Positions 50,779 through 60,853 of a stretch of DNA of 64,000 nt are shown piece by piece. The translations under genes and the position numbers were made by a program. Numbering within the stretch: the first letter of the stretch is position 1; every line of letters starts with the position of its first letter. The notes below the pieces were generated by a model. It was not told the origin of the DNA and did no database searches. It saw only the letters and a list, made by a program, of their open reading frames with translations. This DNA is from Bacteroidota bacterium (GTDB taxonomy: Bacteria; Bacteroidota; Bacteroidia; 2-12-FULL-35-15): positions 62,001-126,000 of the forward strand of contig CANJYB010000002.1 of the NCBI GenBank assembly GCA_947479085.1. Direction: 5' to 3'.

Positions 50779-53700
50779 ATGCCTGTGAACAATAAGCTAC
50801 TGTTTTCATTTTTAATTCCTTTGTTTTTACTATTCTCTTTTTCGCTGCATGCGCAAAAACTGAATATTAAAAACTTTACCATTGATGATGGATTAACTCA
50901 GCCACAGGTACTCGATATGGAGCAAGACCATACAGGAGCCATTTGGCTTGCTACCAACGGAATTGGTGTTATTCAGTTTGACGGGCTGAAATACACCACC
51001 TATGCCACCCGCGAAGGGCTGAACAGCAATCACGTATTTTCAGTATTTGAAGACAACCACCAATGCCTCTGGATAGGCACAGCCAAAGGGCTTAACAAGT
51101 ATGAAAATAAAATGCTGGCTAAGGTAGCCGATACCCTTGTCAATCAGATTTCCATTCATACTTTTCATCAGCATAGCTCCAATTCGCTTTGGATAGGGAC
51201 CAACAAAGGGATAGTTATTTTCAAGGATGGAAAGTTTACACCCTTTAAAAATAATAAGGAACTGGGCAATTCGCAGGTATGGGCCATGGAAGAAGACAAG
51301 TTTGGCAATACCTGGATTGCCACTTTGCTTAACGGAGTGTTTTGTTTCGATGGAAAAAAGATGATACACTTTGGTATTGACGAAGGCCTGAACGACAACC
51401 GCTGCCGCGATTTGATAATGAAAGAAAATTTCCTCTGGGTGGCTACTTACAAGGGAATAAGTGTACTGGATGTTTCGAAACCTATACTGGGCGGAGGAAA
51501 ACACTTTGACTCATTACGAATAGCCGGTAAAGCATTTACCGAAAGTTCGCACCGGCTGTTTAAGGATAACAAAGGTGCTATCTGGGTAGGAAGTATTCAG
51601 GGTGTTACCAAGGTGGAGAATAACCGCGAAACATTGATTACCAAAAATAACGGGCTTTGCAATACCGTGATAGATGCAATAATGCAGGACAATGAAGGCA
51701 ATATGTGGTTTGGTTCTTATGGTGGAGGACTTAGCAGGTATCGCAATAATTTATTTGTCAATATCAGCGAACAACAAGGCTTGGCGCATAATGATGTAAT
51801 GTCTTTTTTAAAAGATAAAAAAAATAACCTCTGGATAGCCACCTGGGGTGGAGGTGTATCCCGGATGGATTACAATGCCTTTAAAGACAGAGACACCACC
51901 ATCTTCCGTAATTTTATGCAGCAAAAAGATGGACTCCCTGCAAATACTATCACCAGCATGTGCGAGGACAAAAGGGGCAATATCTGGCTTGCCACCATGG
52001 CTGCTGGCGTAAGCAGGTATGATGGAAAAAAGTTTACCAACTATGACATAAGCTCCGGGCTAGATGGCTTGCGAAACCAGGCCATGCTGGCAGACAAAAA
52101 TGGTAATGTGTGGATAGGGAACGAAGCAGGAGTGGATAAGTTTGATGGCGAAAATTTTATTCATTACGGCAGACAACAAGGCTTTTCGGTGCAAGGCGTC
52201 AGCTGTATATATGAGGATGACAACGGTTATCTATGGTTTGGTTCGCAGGATAAAATAGTGAAGTACGATGGGAAAAATTTCACCTCCATCCTTCGCTCTG
52301 AAGGGTTTCCACATTTAAAAAATATTACAAAAGACAAAAGAGGTTACCTCTGGTTCAGTACCGATGCCGGTGCCTGTATATACACAGGTAAAGGATTCAG
52401 AGTTATCAGTGAAAACGATGGACTGGTTTCCAATACTGTAAGTTTTGTTCGTCCGGATTTGGATGGGAACCTGTGGATAGGCACTAATAAAGGAATTGAC
52501 AAGCTTGACCTCAACCGGTTTATTAACCAGAAAGAAATATCATTAACACATTACGGCAAGTACGAAGGGTTCAATAACCTGCAGTGCAACCCCAATTCTT
52601 TTTTTGCAGACAATGATGGAAAGCTTTGGATAGGTACCAACAATGGTGTAATGATTTATAACCCCCGGTTGGATGGAAACAAAAATCTGGTGGAACCCAT
52701 TACGCAACTCACCGGCATCAGGTTGTTTCTTAACCCCGTTGATTTAAGTAAGTATTCAGATAGTATTAAAAACGGGTTGCCGGTTAATTTTGTATTGCCT
52801 TACAGCGAGAACCATGTAACTTTTGATTTTATTGGAATATCGCAAACAGACCCGGAAAAAGTAAAATACCAGTTTAAGCTGGAAGGTGCGGATAATGAAT
52901 GGTCTCCGGAGAGCAAAGAAACCAAGGCAACCTATTCAAACCTTGCACCGGGCAAATACACTTTTGTACTGAAAGCTAAAAACAGTGATGGAGTATGGAA
53001 CAGTAAACCATTAACATTTTCTTTCCAGATTATTTCCCCCATCTGGAAAAGACCATGGTTCTTTCTAACTCTTATGGTTATTGGTGTTATCGGTATTTAC
53101 ATGGTAATAAAAATCCGCGAAAGAAGATTACGTTTTTCCAAACGATTGCTCGAGCGACAGGTTTCATTACGAACAAAGGAGTTGTTTGATGAAAAGGAAA
53201 AACTTCAGGTGTTGAACTCGGAAATAGACGAAAAAAACAAAGCCATTACAGATAGTATTCATTATGCAAAAAGAATTCAGCAGGCCCTGTTACCTTCGGA
53301 TACTTCAATGAAACAAATCTTCCCCGATTCGTTTGTGTTTTTCAGGCCAAAGGATATTGTGAGCGGAGATTTTTACTGGATGGAACAATGGGGTCATCAA
53401 ACCCTTATAGCTGCAGTAGATTGCACTGGTCATGGTGTGCCGGGTGCATTCATGAGTATAGTGGGCCACAATATTCTGACACATGCTGTTAATGTATTGG
53501 GTTTAACCAAACCTGCATTAATACTGAACGAAACAAATAAACAGTTGTCAAGAAAGTTAAATCAAAATCCATTGGAAGCCAAAGTAAGAGATGGAATGGA
53601 CATAGCATTGTGTTCTATTAATTATACAAAATCCACCATGGAATACGCAGGAGCGAATAACCCTGTATGGATGATACGTAACAATGAAGTGATAGAGATA

Positions 53701-53997
53701 AAAGGAAATAAATTTCCGATCGGAGTTTATATGGGAGAAGAGTTTCAGAAATTTACCAACCATGAATGGGAGCTTCAGAAAGGTGATTACATCTATATAT
53801 TTACAGATGGTTATGCCGATCAGTTTGGTGGAGAAAAGGGAAAAAAATTTAAGTACAAGGAATTCCAGAAAATGCTTTTGGACAATCATAAAAAACCAAT
53901 GGTGGAACAGAAACTCCTTCTCGAAAGAGCGTTTGACGAATGGAGAGGAAGCCTGGAGCAGGTGGATGACGTATTGGTAATTGGCATCCGGATATAA
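50779..53997 (+). CDS. Two-component-type sensor: regulator propeller, Y_Y_Y domain and SpoIIE phosphatase
   Basis: This 1072-aa membrane sensor has a signal peptide (to about residue 26). A large regulator-propeller region follows (about 30-640; repeats of the type GLNSNHVFSVFEDNHQCLWIGTAKGLNKY), then a Y_Y_Y domain (about 685-755), one helix (PWFFLTLMVIGVIGIYMVI, about 757-778), a coiled coil, and a C-terminal SpoIIE PP2C-type phosphatase (DIVSGDFYWMEQWG, DCTGHGVPGAFMS, FTDGYADQFGG; about 840-1072). Propeller/Y_Y_Y sensors usually feed histidine kinases; here the output is a Ser/Thr phosphatase. An adjacent kinase starts 16 nt after the stop, so the two may share a pathway. Confidence 0.92.
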   Translation: MPVNNKLLFSFLIPLFLLFSFSLHAQKLNIKNFTIDDGLTQPQVLDMEQDHTGAIWLATNGIGVIQFDGLKYTTYATREGLNSNHVFSVFEDNHQCLWIGTAKGLNKYENKMLAKVADTLVNQISIHTFHQHSSNSLWIGTNKGIVIFKDGKFTPFKNNKELGNSQVWAMEEDKFGNTWIATLLNGVFCFDGKKMIHFGIDEGLNDNRCRDLIMKENFLWVATYKGISVLDVSKPILGGGKHFDSLRIAGKAFTESSHRLFKDNKGAIWVGSIQGVTKVENNRETLITKNNGLCNTVIDAIMQDNEGNMWFGSYGGGLSRYRNNLFVNISEQQGLAHNDVMSFLKDKKNNLWIATWGGGVSRMDYNAFKDRDTTIFRNFMQQKDGLPANTITSMCEDKRGNIWLATMAAGVSRYDGKKFTNYDISSGLDGLRNQAMLADKNGNVWIGNEAGVDKFDGENFIHYGRQQGFSVQGVSCIYEDDNGYLWFGSQDKIVKYDGKNFTSILRSEGFPHLKNITKDKRGYLWFSTDAGACIYTGKGFRVISENDGLVSNTVSFVRPDLDGNLWIGTNKGIDKLDLNRFINQKEISLTHYGKYEGFNNLQCNPNSFFADNDGKLWIGTNNGVMIYNPRLDGNKNLVEPITQLTGIRLFLNPVDLSKYSDSIKNGLPVNFVLPYSENHVTFDFIGISQTDPEKVKYQFKLEGADNEWSPESKETKATYSNLAPGKYTFVLKAKNSDGVWNSKPLTFSFQIISPIWKRPWFFLTLMVIGVIGIYMVIKIRERRLRFSKRLLERQVSLRTKELFDEKEKLQVLNSEIDEKNKAITDSIHYAKRIQQALLPSDTSMKQIFPDSFVFFRPKDIVSGDFYWMEQWGHQTLIAAVDCTGHGVPGAFMSIVGHNILTHAVNVLGLTKPALILNETNKQLSRKLNQNPLEAKVRDGMDIALCSINYTKSTMEYAGANNPVWMIRNNEVIEIKGNKFPIGVYMGEEFQKFTNHEWELQKGDYIYIFTDGYADQFGGEKGKKFKYKEFQKMLLDNHKKPMVEQKLLLERAFDEWRGSLEQVDDVLVIGIRI

Positions 53998-54013
53998 AAG
54001 AGTTAAAAAAATC

Positions 54014-55054
54014 ATGAAAGATAATTCTCCTAAAATAGTATTAGTATTTATTGCTATTGCACTTTCCATATTAGTTTCCATTTTAATAAGTTCCTTTATA
54101 TTTAATCTAAAAGAAACATTCAGTTGGAATTTTGTTGCCTTCAGTTTTGTTGTTTCCTTTATGACAGCTATGGTTCTCCTGGTTTTTGTAAATCGTTTAG
54201 TTTTCAAAAAGATTGAACGAATATTGCAGCATGTAAAAGATTTTCGCGCGCATGGTGATACTTCTATAACTGATGTTGATTACAGTAAGAATGAAATCAA
54301 TAACCTGGATGAAGAAATAATGGCATGGGCCAATGACAGGAAAAATGAAATAGAACGATTGAAGAAGTTGGAAGTTTACAGAAAAGAATTTCTTGGCAAC
54401 GTATCGCATGAGTTGAAAACGCCTATCTTTAATATACAAGGGTATGTACTTACTTTATTGGATGGAGGATTGGAAGATGCCTCCATCAACAGGAATTATT
54501 TGCAGCGTGCTGAAAAAAGTGTTGACAGAATGATTGCCATAATAGATGATCTGGAAGCAATATCTCAACTGGAAACAGGCGAATTGCAAATAGAGCCGGA
54601 ACGATTTGATATCACTGCATTAATTAAAGATGTGTTGGATGCTCAGGAATTGAAGGCTACTGCAAGAGGTATCATCCTTACCATGACAGGAGAGCCAAAA
54701 CCTTTATATGTTTTAGCTGATAAATTCAGGATACGACAGGTGATTGTAAACCTGATTGTAAACTCTGTGAAATATGGAAAAGAGTATGGTGAAACAAAAG
54801 TCAGAATTTATGATGTGGGAGAAAATATTTCTGTTGAGATATCTGATAATGGAATAGGGATAGCCAGTGAACACCTGCCTCGTTTGTTCGAACGCTTCTA
54901 TCGGGCTGATAAAAGCCGTTCGAGAGAGCAGGGAGGAACAGGTTTAGGTTTAGCTATTGTAAAGCACATTATAGAAGCACATAATCAAACCATTAATGTA
55001 ATGAGCACAGAGGGCGCAGGCACGGTGTTTTCGTTTACTTTAAAAAAGGCATAA
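54014..55054 (+). CDS. Sensor histidine kinase (PhoR-like)
   Basis: The 346-aa kinase has two N-terminal helices (about 8-30 and 40-60), a short coiled linker, the phospho-acceptor His H132 in GNVSHELKTP, and an ATPase domain (NLIVNSVKYG N box, DNGIGIASEHLPRLFERFYRADKSRS, GGTGLGLAIVKHII). It resembles PhoR-type kinases. ATG 54014 was chosen: it leaves a 16-nt gap to the phosphatase gene, whereas an upstream in-frame ATG at 53981 overlaps it. No response-regulator gene is nearby. Confidence 0.93.
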   Translation: MKDNSPKIVLVFIAIALSILVSILISSFIFNLKETFSWNFVAFSFVVSFMTAMVLLVFVNRLVFKKIERILQHVKDFRAHGDTSITDVDYSKNEINNLDEEIMAWANDRKNEIERLKKLEVYRKEFLGNVSHELKTPIFNIQGYVLTLLDGGLEDASINRNYLQRAEKSVDRMIAIIDDLEAISQLETGELQIEPERFDITALIKDVLDAQELKATARGIILTMTGEPKPLYVLADKFRIRQVIVNLIVNSVKYGKEYGETKVRIYDVGENISVEISDNGIGIASEHLPRLFERFYRADKSRSREQGGTGLGLAIVKHIIEAHNQTINVMSTEGAGTVFSFTLKKA

Positions 55055-55061
55055 AGAAGTA

Positions 55062-58000
55062 TTATTGGTTAGTACTGTTTAATGAAACAAAGAAGGTGCA
55101 TCCTTCCCCGCTCTTAGAAGAAAACCAGATCTTCCCGTTAATACTTTCCACAATATTTTTAACCATTGCAAGTCCCAGCCCCATGCCACCAGTCTTTGTG
55201 GTAAAGTTTGGTGAGAATATTTTATCAAGCACATCTTCCGAAATTCCGGCTCCGTTATCTGAAATACTTATTATTATCTGTTCCATTTCTTTTTTGACGG
55301 AAACAATTATTTTACCTTCTTTGTCTTCGGGGATTGCTTGTATTGCATTTTTAAAGAGATTGTTAAATACCCTCAGTAGTTGTTCCTTGTCAGCCAGAAC
55401 AAAGTAGTCTTCTTTATTTTCTTTATTAAAAATGAAGTGAACATTTTGTGTATTGCTATATAAACCAATTGTACTTAATAGTATTTCCTGCAGGTTTATT
55501 CTTTCCAGGTTGGTTTTAGGCATCTTGGCAAAGTTGGAAAACTCAGTAGCTATGGTAGAAAGTGTATCAATCTGTTCAATAAGGGTTTTGGTTAATCGCT
55601 CCATTTTTATATCCATATCCGGAGCATGGTCCAGCCATGTACGCTGTAAATGCTGAACAGAGAGCTTCATAGGAGTGAGGGGGTTTTTAATTTCATGGGC
55701 TACCTGTTTAGCCATTTCCCTCCAGGCACTTTCCCTTTCTGATTTTGCAAGTAACTCCGCGCTCTTTGCAAGTTCCGAAATCATCCGGTTGTATTCACTC
55801 ACAAGGCTTCCTATCTCGTCATTCTCTTTCCATTCTATTGGCTCGTTTGTTCTTCCTAGTTTTATTTTACTCAGTTTATCCTGGATTAGTTTTAATGGTT
55901 TGGTTACATAATTGGAAATAAAAATAGCAGTGATAATAGAAAGCGCAAATAGTAATACATAAATATTAATCAATGCAACAAGGAATCCTGAAATCTCTTT
56001 CTCAAGCTCGCTTTGTTTAGCAAAATAAGGCAGGTTAAGATAAGCAAGCAATTTGCCATCTTTGTTTTTAAATGGAATATAAGCAGATAAATAGTTAAGT
56101 TTTCCTATTCGTTCATCGTGAATAAATTCCGTTTTCCCCAGGATAGCAATTTGTAAGAATGCTTCAGGGTTCATCTTTTTAGAAGTCAATCCTTCATCAA
56201 ATACTTTGGAGCGGGAAGAAGCATAAAGATTTCCTTTCGCATCATAAAAACTGATATCAGTAAAAAAGATGGAGGAAGATTTCTTTAGATTAAAAGAAAC
56301 GTATTCAGTAAGCCCTTTATTCAAAATGGGTTCAGCCGATAGTTTTTCACCCAAATCAATTAATACGGAATGAATCTTTTCGCTAATGTTTTTCTGGTTC
56401 TGTGTTTCAAACTGATGCTTGATATAATAAATAGTGCCGCCACCAAAAAGTGCAAGAGAAACTAACACAATTAATACGAGTACTACCTGGATTCGGTATT
56501 TGAAACTGAAATTGTCTAATAAACTTCCCAATGAAATCTGCCGAAAGAACAAAATTGTAAGGAGCAACAAACAGAAGAAAGCAAAAAGATAAGAGAAGGT
56601 GGTAACTTTCCCAATCAGCCCTTCGCTTTTAAAACTAAGAACAATTAATGTTTCCTTATCCGGTTGATATAAGAGGTGGTTGTATCCATCCTTGTCAACA
56701 AAATTAAATTCCTGTTTGGAAATTTCGAAATCCTTACTCTTCATTCCATATGAATATTTGCCGTATTGATTTATCAGTTCATGATGTTTGTATTTTGCGT
56801 AGGAGTAGTTAGTGAGTTCTTCAGATAAGCCAATGTTTCTGTCCAAAAGCAATTCAGGGAAACCAATTTCATCCGAAATAAACTTGGCATCCAATTCTAT
56901 ATAAAGTGTTCCGTATTTATGTTTGGTTTTTGGATTACGGTAAAGGACCAGTTTAGTCAGATAGCTTATTTTTCCTGACTCGTTATTAATGAAATTAAAA
57001 TTTTCGTTGGAGGTAGGCCTACCTTTTTTTGCAATCAGCTCATCAAAATAAAAGTTATTATCAAACAAAGTGTTTTGAGATTTGATAACAGGTACACACA
57101 TACTATCGAAAAGCGCAACGTGTACATCGTATTTTTCCCAGAAACCACTGAAATATTGTTGTTTAATTCTCTTCTCAAATTCGGCAGGTTGCTTTTCCAC
57201 TTTGTCAACATAGGAGATTAAAACTAAATCATTTTGTAGTTTATCTTCTATGTCCTGAAATAATAATTCCGCTACAGGGTCTTGTTCTGCCGAAAGTTTT
57301 TCTGCATAAATTTTCCTGATTTCCATTTCCTTTATGCTCGTATGTTTTATGAAAATATGTACAGCATACAAGGAAAAAATAAATACCAGCAAAACAATTC
57401 CGGAAAATGGATAAACGGTCTGTTTTCGTTTTATTAGTGCTATGGAAAGGATAAGAATAAAAGGCAGGAAGATTACTATCAAATCAAGTGTGCCAAGCAA
57501 ATGTGAAATTACAGTATGAATGGTAGCTGAAATAACAAACACCAAAATGAACTCACGATTATTTAGCTTCAATTGCTTTAAAACAGAAACCATTTTATCA
57601 GCAAACAAAAAGTAAACAAACAATAAGAGACCTATAATGAAAATCGCAGTATAAGTATATCCATTAAGGCTAAACAAATTATTAATGGAGAATGCAATGT
57701 TGGAGTTTTTGATTAAACCAATAAATACTTCTGTAATTATCCATGAAAACCAAAAGAAACCAAGGAAAAAAAACAGGGATAGTACAAGTTTGTTAATGTT
57801 TTTTAGCCGGTAAACTAAATGGTCAATATTACTTTTTGTTAAAACATAAAAAGAAAGATAAAATAGAATTACTGCATTTATTAATAAATCACCAAGAGAG
57901 GTTAGCCATACTGAACTCGCATCGGCAAATACCTTTGGTAGGAATAGTTCAAAACCATAAAAACTTTCTGGGAATTTGAATCGGATTGATAAGTAGCGAA

Positions 58001-58766
58001 GCAATACAATTGACAAAACATATAAAAGCACAGAAAAGCTTTTGCCTGTTTTGTCTTTTGAGGTTAAAAATAAAGCTTGTAGGTAAAGTAGAATAAGAAA
58101 ACAACCTATGAGATTAAGTAACACTACTACATAGGATGTATTGGAACTGTAATAATTAGCAGGGTTGAAATTAAGTGAGAATAAATGTTCTCCTGAAATA
58201 CTTTTTATTGCATTGGTCGAATTAGGATTGTCGGTAATTAATTTTGTATCTGAAGCTAAATCAAAATCTTTTTGAAATTCATTAGCAAGGTATTTGTTCT
58301 GGTAGGGATATTCATTTTTTATCAGCGCCAATCCTACAACAGTTTTGGTTGTACTTGCATTGGTATGAGGACGCATAACCTCAAACCAACCGTTGTGAAG
58401 TTTCACCATTTTGGTGTCAAGACAAACTTCTTTCACCCAATTCTCAACAGCAATGGAGTTATCACTCCAGAATTTAAGGGTATCATTTTCATAAATTAAA
58501 ACGGCTAATCCTTCCTGTTCCAGTAGTTCATTATAATATTGGGGCTTGTCTATAAAGAGTTGATTGTAATTTTGTTTTTCCGCTCTTTTGGCAAGGGCAG
58601 TCATTTCTTCCGTAAGTCGTAGTTCTTTTTTGTGCAATTCCTTTTCAAATCTGATGATGGTGGAGGAGGCATTGTCGCTGTAAGAGCGGTGCAGAAAATA
58701 AGCAGCAATAAAGAACACTAGAGAAAGTGTCAGAAGAACGTATTTGTTTTTGAGAGATGTTTTCAA
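55062..58766 (-). CDS. NtrY-like large sensor histidine kinase
   Basis: The 1234-aa kinase has an N-terminal helix (5-27), a periplasmic part, several clustered helices (about 195-460), another sensor part, two more helices near 755 and 795, a HAMP domain (about 955-1005: SNYVTKPLKLIQDKLSKIKLG) and a kinase core with His in QVAHEIKNPLTPMK (about residue 1025), N box FNNLFKNAIQAI and GGMGLGLAMVKNIV. Its NtrY-like core and long membrane region are seen in Bacteroidota. The regulator partner is not adjacent. A TACTTTTG box is at 58828-58835. Confidence 0.93.
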   Translation of the reverse strand: MKTSLKNKYVLLTLSLVFFIAAYFLHRSYSDNASSTIIRFEKELHKKELRLTEEMTALAKRAEKQNYNQLFIDKPQYYNELLEQEGLAVLIYENDTLKFWSDNSIAVENWVKEVCLDTKMVKLHNGWFEVMRPHTNASTTKTVVGLALIKNEYPYQNKYLANEFQKDFDLASDTKLITDNPNSTNAIKSISGEHLFSLNFNPANYYSSNTSYVVVLLNLIGCFLILLYLQALFLTSKDKTGKSFSVLLYVLSIVLLRYLSIRFKFPESFYGFELFLPKVFADASSVWLTSLGDLLINAVILFYLSFYVLTKSNIDHLVYRLKNINKLVLSLFFFLGFFWFSWIITEVFIGLIKNSNIAFSINNLFSLNGYTYTAIFIIGLLLFVYFLFADKMVSVLKQLKLNNREFILVFVISATIHTVISHLLGTLDLIVIFLPFILILSIALIKRKQTVYPFSGIVLLVFIFSLYAVHIFIKHTSIKEMEIRKIYAEKLSAEQDPVAELLFQDIEDKLQNDLVLISYVDKVEKQPAEFEKRIKQQYFSGFWEKYDVHVALFDSMCVPVIKSQNTLFDNNFYFDELIAKKGRPTSNENFNFINNESGKISYLTKLVLYRNPKTKHKYGTLYIELDAKFISDEIGFPELLLDRNIGLSEELTNYSYAKYKHHELINQYGKYSYGMKSKDFEISKQEFNFVDKDGYNHLLYQPDKETLIVLSFKSEGLIGKVTTFSYLFAFFCLLLLTILFFRQISLGSLLDNFSFKYRIQVVLVLIVLVSLALFGGGTIYYIKHQFETQNQKNISEKIHSVLIDLGEKLSAEPILNKGLTEYVSFNLKKSSSIFFTDISFYDAKGNLYASSRSKVFDEGLTSKKMNPEAFLQIAILGKTEFIHDERIGKLNYLSAYIPFKNKDGKLLAYLNLPYFAKQSELEKEISGFLVALINIYVLLFALSIITAIFISNYVTKPLKLIQDKLSKIKLGRTNEPIEWKENDEIGSLVSEYNRMISELAKSAELLAKSERESAWREMAKQVAHEIKNPLTPMKLSVQHLQRTWLDHAPDMDIKMERLTKTLIEQIDTLSTIATEFSNFAKMPKTNLERINLQEILLSTIGLYSNTQNVHFIFNKENKEDYFVLADKEQLLRVFNNLFKNAIQAIPEDKEGKIIVSVKKEMEQIIISISDNGAGISEDVLDKIFSPNFTTKTGGMGLGLAMVKNIVESINGKIWFSSKSGEGCTFFVSLNSTNQ

Positions 58767-58827
58767 AAGAAGAATATTAACCGGTTTTTTATTTTGTACA
58801 GAATTAAGTTTATTTTTACCATCAAAA

Positions 58828-58835
58828 CAAAAGTA
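58828..58835 (-). promoter_or_regulatory. Putative -7 element of the large kinase gene
   Basis: TACTTTTG on the minus strand fits TAnnTTTG, 62 nt before the start codon, in the divergent region with the TPR membrane gene. Confidence 0.35.
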
Positions 58836-58881
58836 AAGAAATTAATTTTGGGCGGTACATTGCACCATAAATTATACCAAA

Positions 58882-60771
58882 ATGGCAAAACAGAAAATAA
58901 ACAGAAAAGAAGCTGATACCAGTATCTCTGCAGTGAAACCGAATTTTTTTGACAGTTTCCGGTTACAGGCAATTTTATTAATCATTATTGGTTTTGTGTT
59001 TTATGGAAATTCATTTCAAAATGAATATGCACTGGATGATGGTATTGTAATACAAAAGAATGACTATGTTCAACAAGGGCTTCGTGGTATTCCTAAAATA
59101 ATGAAGACCGATGCATACGATAGTTTTTACAGGTCGATGAATGCTAAGCAGCAACTCTCCGGTGGACGATACAGACCTCTATCTGTCGTTACTTTTGCAA
59201 TTGAACAGCAGTTATTCGGAAGCCATGAGAAAGTGAAGCCGGAAACAGATGTGGCGATGGTAAGGCATATTATGAATGTTTTGTTTTTTATTTTATCTGT
59301 CGTAATCCTTCTTTATTTCCTTCAGACGTATATTTTTAAAGACACACCTTTGGTAGCATTTTTAACCTGTCTGGTTTTCTTAATTCACCCTATACATACT
59401 GAGGTTATTTCGAATGTGAAGAGCCGAGACGAAATTCTGTCCTTCTTATTTATTGTTCTCACCTTTATTGCTGCTTTTAAATATCGTGAAACAAGAAAGA
59501 TGTTTCATCTTTTTATTGGATTACTTTATTATTTCTGTGCTCTTCTCTCTAAGGAATACGCTGTTACTTTAGTTGTATTAATCCCAATGTTATTTTATAT
59601 TGTTAACGGGGACACAATGAAGGGTGCATTAGTGGCCGTTATCCCCTATATTTTTATTGCCGCTATTTATTTACTCATCAGGTATTCTATTGTAAAAGCA
59701 GGCGCTACCGGAGAGAATCCTGATGTATTAAATAACCCATTTAAGTTTGCAACAGATGCCGAAAAGTGGGCTACTAAAATTGAAATACTAAATCATTATT
59801 TGAAACTTTTGTTTTTCCCTTACCCTCTTTCCAGCGATTACTCATACAATACAATACCTTATACAAACTTTACAAACCCAATGGTTTGGTTTTCTATTCT
59901 TTTTCATTTATCAGCTGTGGCTGCCACTTTTTGGCTTTTCTTTAAAAGAAATATCCTGAGTTTTGCTTTAGCCTTTTATTTGTTGCATTTGCTGTTGGTG
60001 TCAAACTTTATTATGAATTTGGGGGCAACTATGGGGGAACGTTTGGTATTCCATTCTTCTTTTGGTTTTGCTATTATTATTGCAATTGGCATTAATTATT
60101 TAATCCAAAAAGTAACTGTTACTAATGTAAGAAAGATTGTAACAGTTTGTTTTATTTGTCTTATTTCTGTCTCATGTCTTGCCTTTGTTTTTCCGCGAAA
60201 TGCACAATGGAAAAATGATACCACCCTTTTTATAGCAGATGCTCAAACAGTTCCTAATAGCTCATTGGTTAATGGAAATGCGGGGAAGGCTTATCTTGAT
60301 TTGGCAGAAAAGCCTGAAAATAAAACGAAAGAAAAGGAGTTAATTAGAAAAGCCATTTCACATTTAAGTAAATCCGTTGCTATTCATACTGAATATGTGA
60401 ACGGATACCTCAACCTTGGAGTAGCATATTATAAGTTAGAAAATTACGATAGTGCCAAAGTAGTTTGGGACATAGCAAAGAGAATTTATCCCAATAATCC
60501 ATTTGTAAAAAGAAACTATGATTTGCTGGCTCAGGTATACTTTAATAAAGGTATGGAAATAGGTGCTAAAAACCCACTGGAAGCAATTGAATATATTGAA
60601 AAGGCAGTAAAAATGGACACTGAAAATGATAATTATTGGTATAACTTGGGTGGAGCTTATTATACCATAATGGATTTTGAAAAGGCTAAATATGCCTGGG
60701 ATACTGCTGTTCAACTTAACCCAAATAATGAGCAGGCAAAACAGGGGCTAAATGCTATTCCTGTTAAATAG
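58882..60771 (+). CDS. TMTC-like polytopic membrane protein with C-terminal TPRs
   Basis: The 629-aa protein has a basic N-terminus, a first helix (about 28-45) followed by FQNEYALDDGIVIQKNDYV, where the Asp pair is the GT-C glycosyltransferase-like acidic motif, then GGRYRPLSVVTFAIEQQLFG, FLIHPIHTEVISNVKSRDEILSF and about ten further helices to residue 450. Residues 480-629 are tetratricopeptide repeats (YLNLGVAYYKLENYDSAKVVWDIAKRI...NYWYNLGGAYYTIMDFEKAKYAWDTAVQL). This is the TMTC/O-mannosyltransferase-like plan. It may glycosylate exported proteins; the acceptor is unknown. Confidence 0.87.
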   Translation: MAKQKINRKEADTSISAVKPNFFDSFRLQAILLIIIGFVFYGNSFQNEYALDDGIVIQKNDYVQQGLRGIPKIMKTDAYDSFYRSMNAKQQLSGGRYRPLSVVTFAIEQQLFGSHEKVKPETDVAMVRHIMNVLFFILSVVILLYFLQTYIFKDTPLVAFLTCLVFLIHPIHTEVISNVKSRDEILSFLFIVLTFIAAFKYRETRKMFHLFIGLLYYFCALLSKEYAVTLVVLIPMLFYIVNGDTMKGALVAVIPYIFIAAIYLLIRYSIVKAGATGENPDVLNNPFKFATDAEKWATKIEILNHYLKLLFFPYPLSSDYSYNTIPYTNFTNPMVWFSILFHLSAVAATFWLFFKRNILSFALAFYLLHLLLVSNFIMNLGATMGERLVFHSSFGFAIIIAIGINYLIQKVTVTNVRKIVTVCFICLISVSCLAFVFPRNAQWKNDTTLFIADAQTVPNSSLVNGNAGKAYLDLAEKPENKTKEKELIRKAISHLSKSVAIHTEYVNGYLNLGVAYYKLENYDSAKVVWDIAKRIYPNNPFVKRNYDLLAQVYFNKGMEIGAKNPLEAIEYIEKAVKMDTENDNYWYNLGGAYYTIMDFEKAKYAWDTAVQLNPNNEQAKQGLNAIPVK

Positions 60772-60794
60772 TCTAATAACTTAGGAAGTAATAA

Positions 60795-60833
60795 AAATAA
60801 ACCCTTGCCTGACTTTCGGGCAAGGGTTTATAA
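60795..60833. terminator. Bidirectional terminator between convergent genes
   Basis: ATAAACCCTTGCC and GGCAAGGGTTTAT arms form a long hairpin between the TPR membrane gene and the lysyl oxidase gene, with A and T runs at its ends. Confidence 0.85.
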
Positions 60834-60853
60834 AAGGAGAGAAAAAAGAATTA

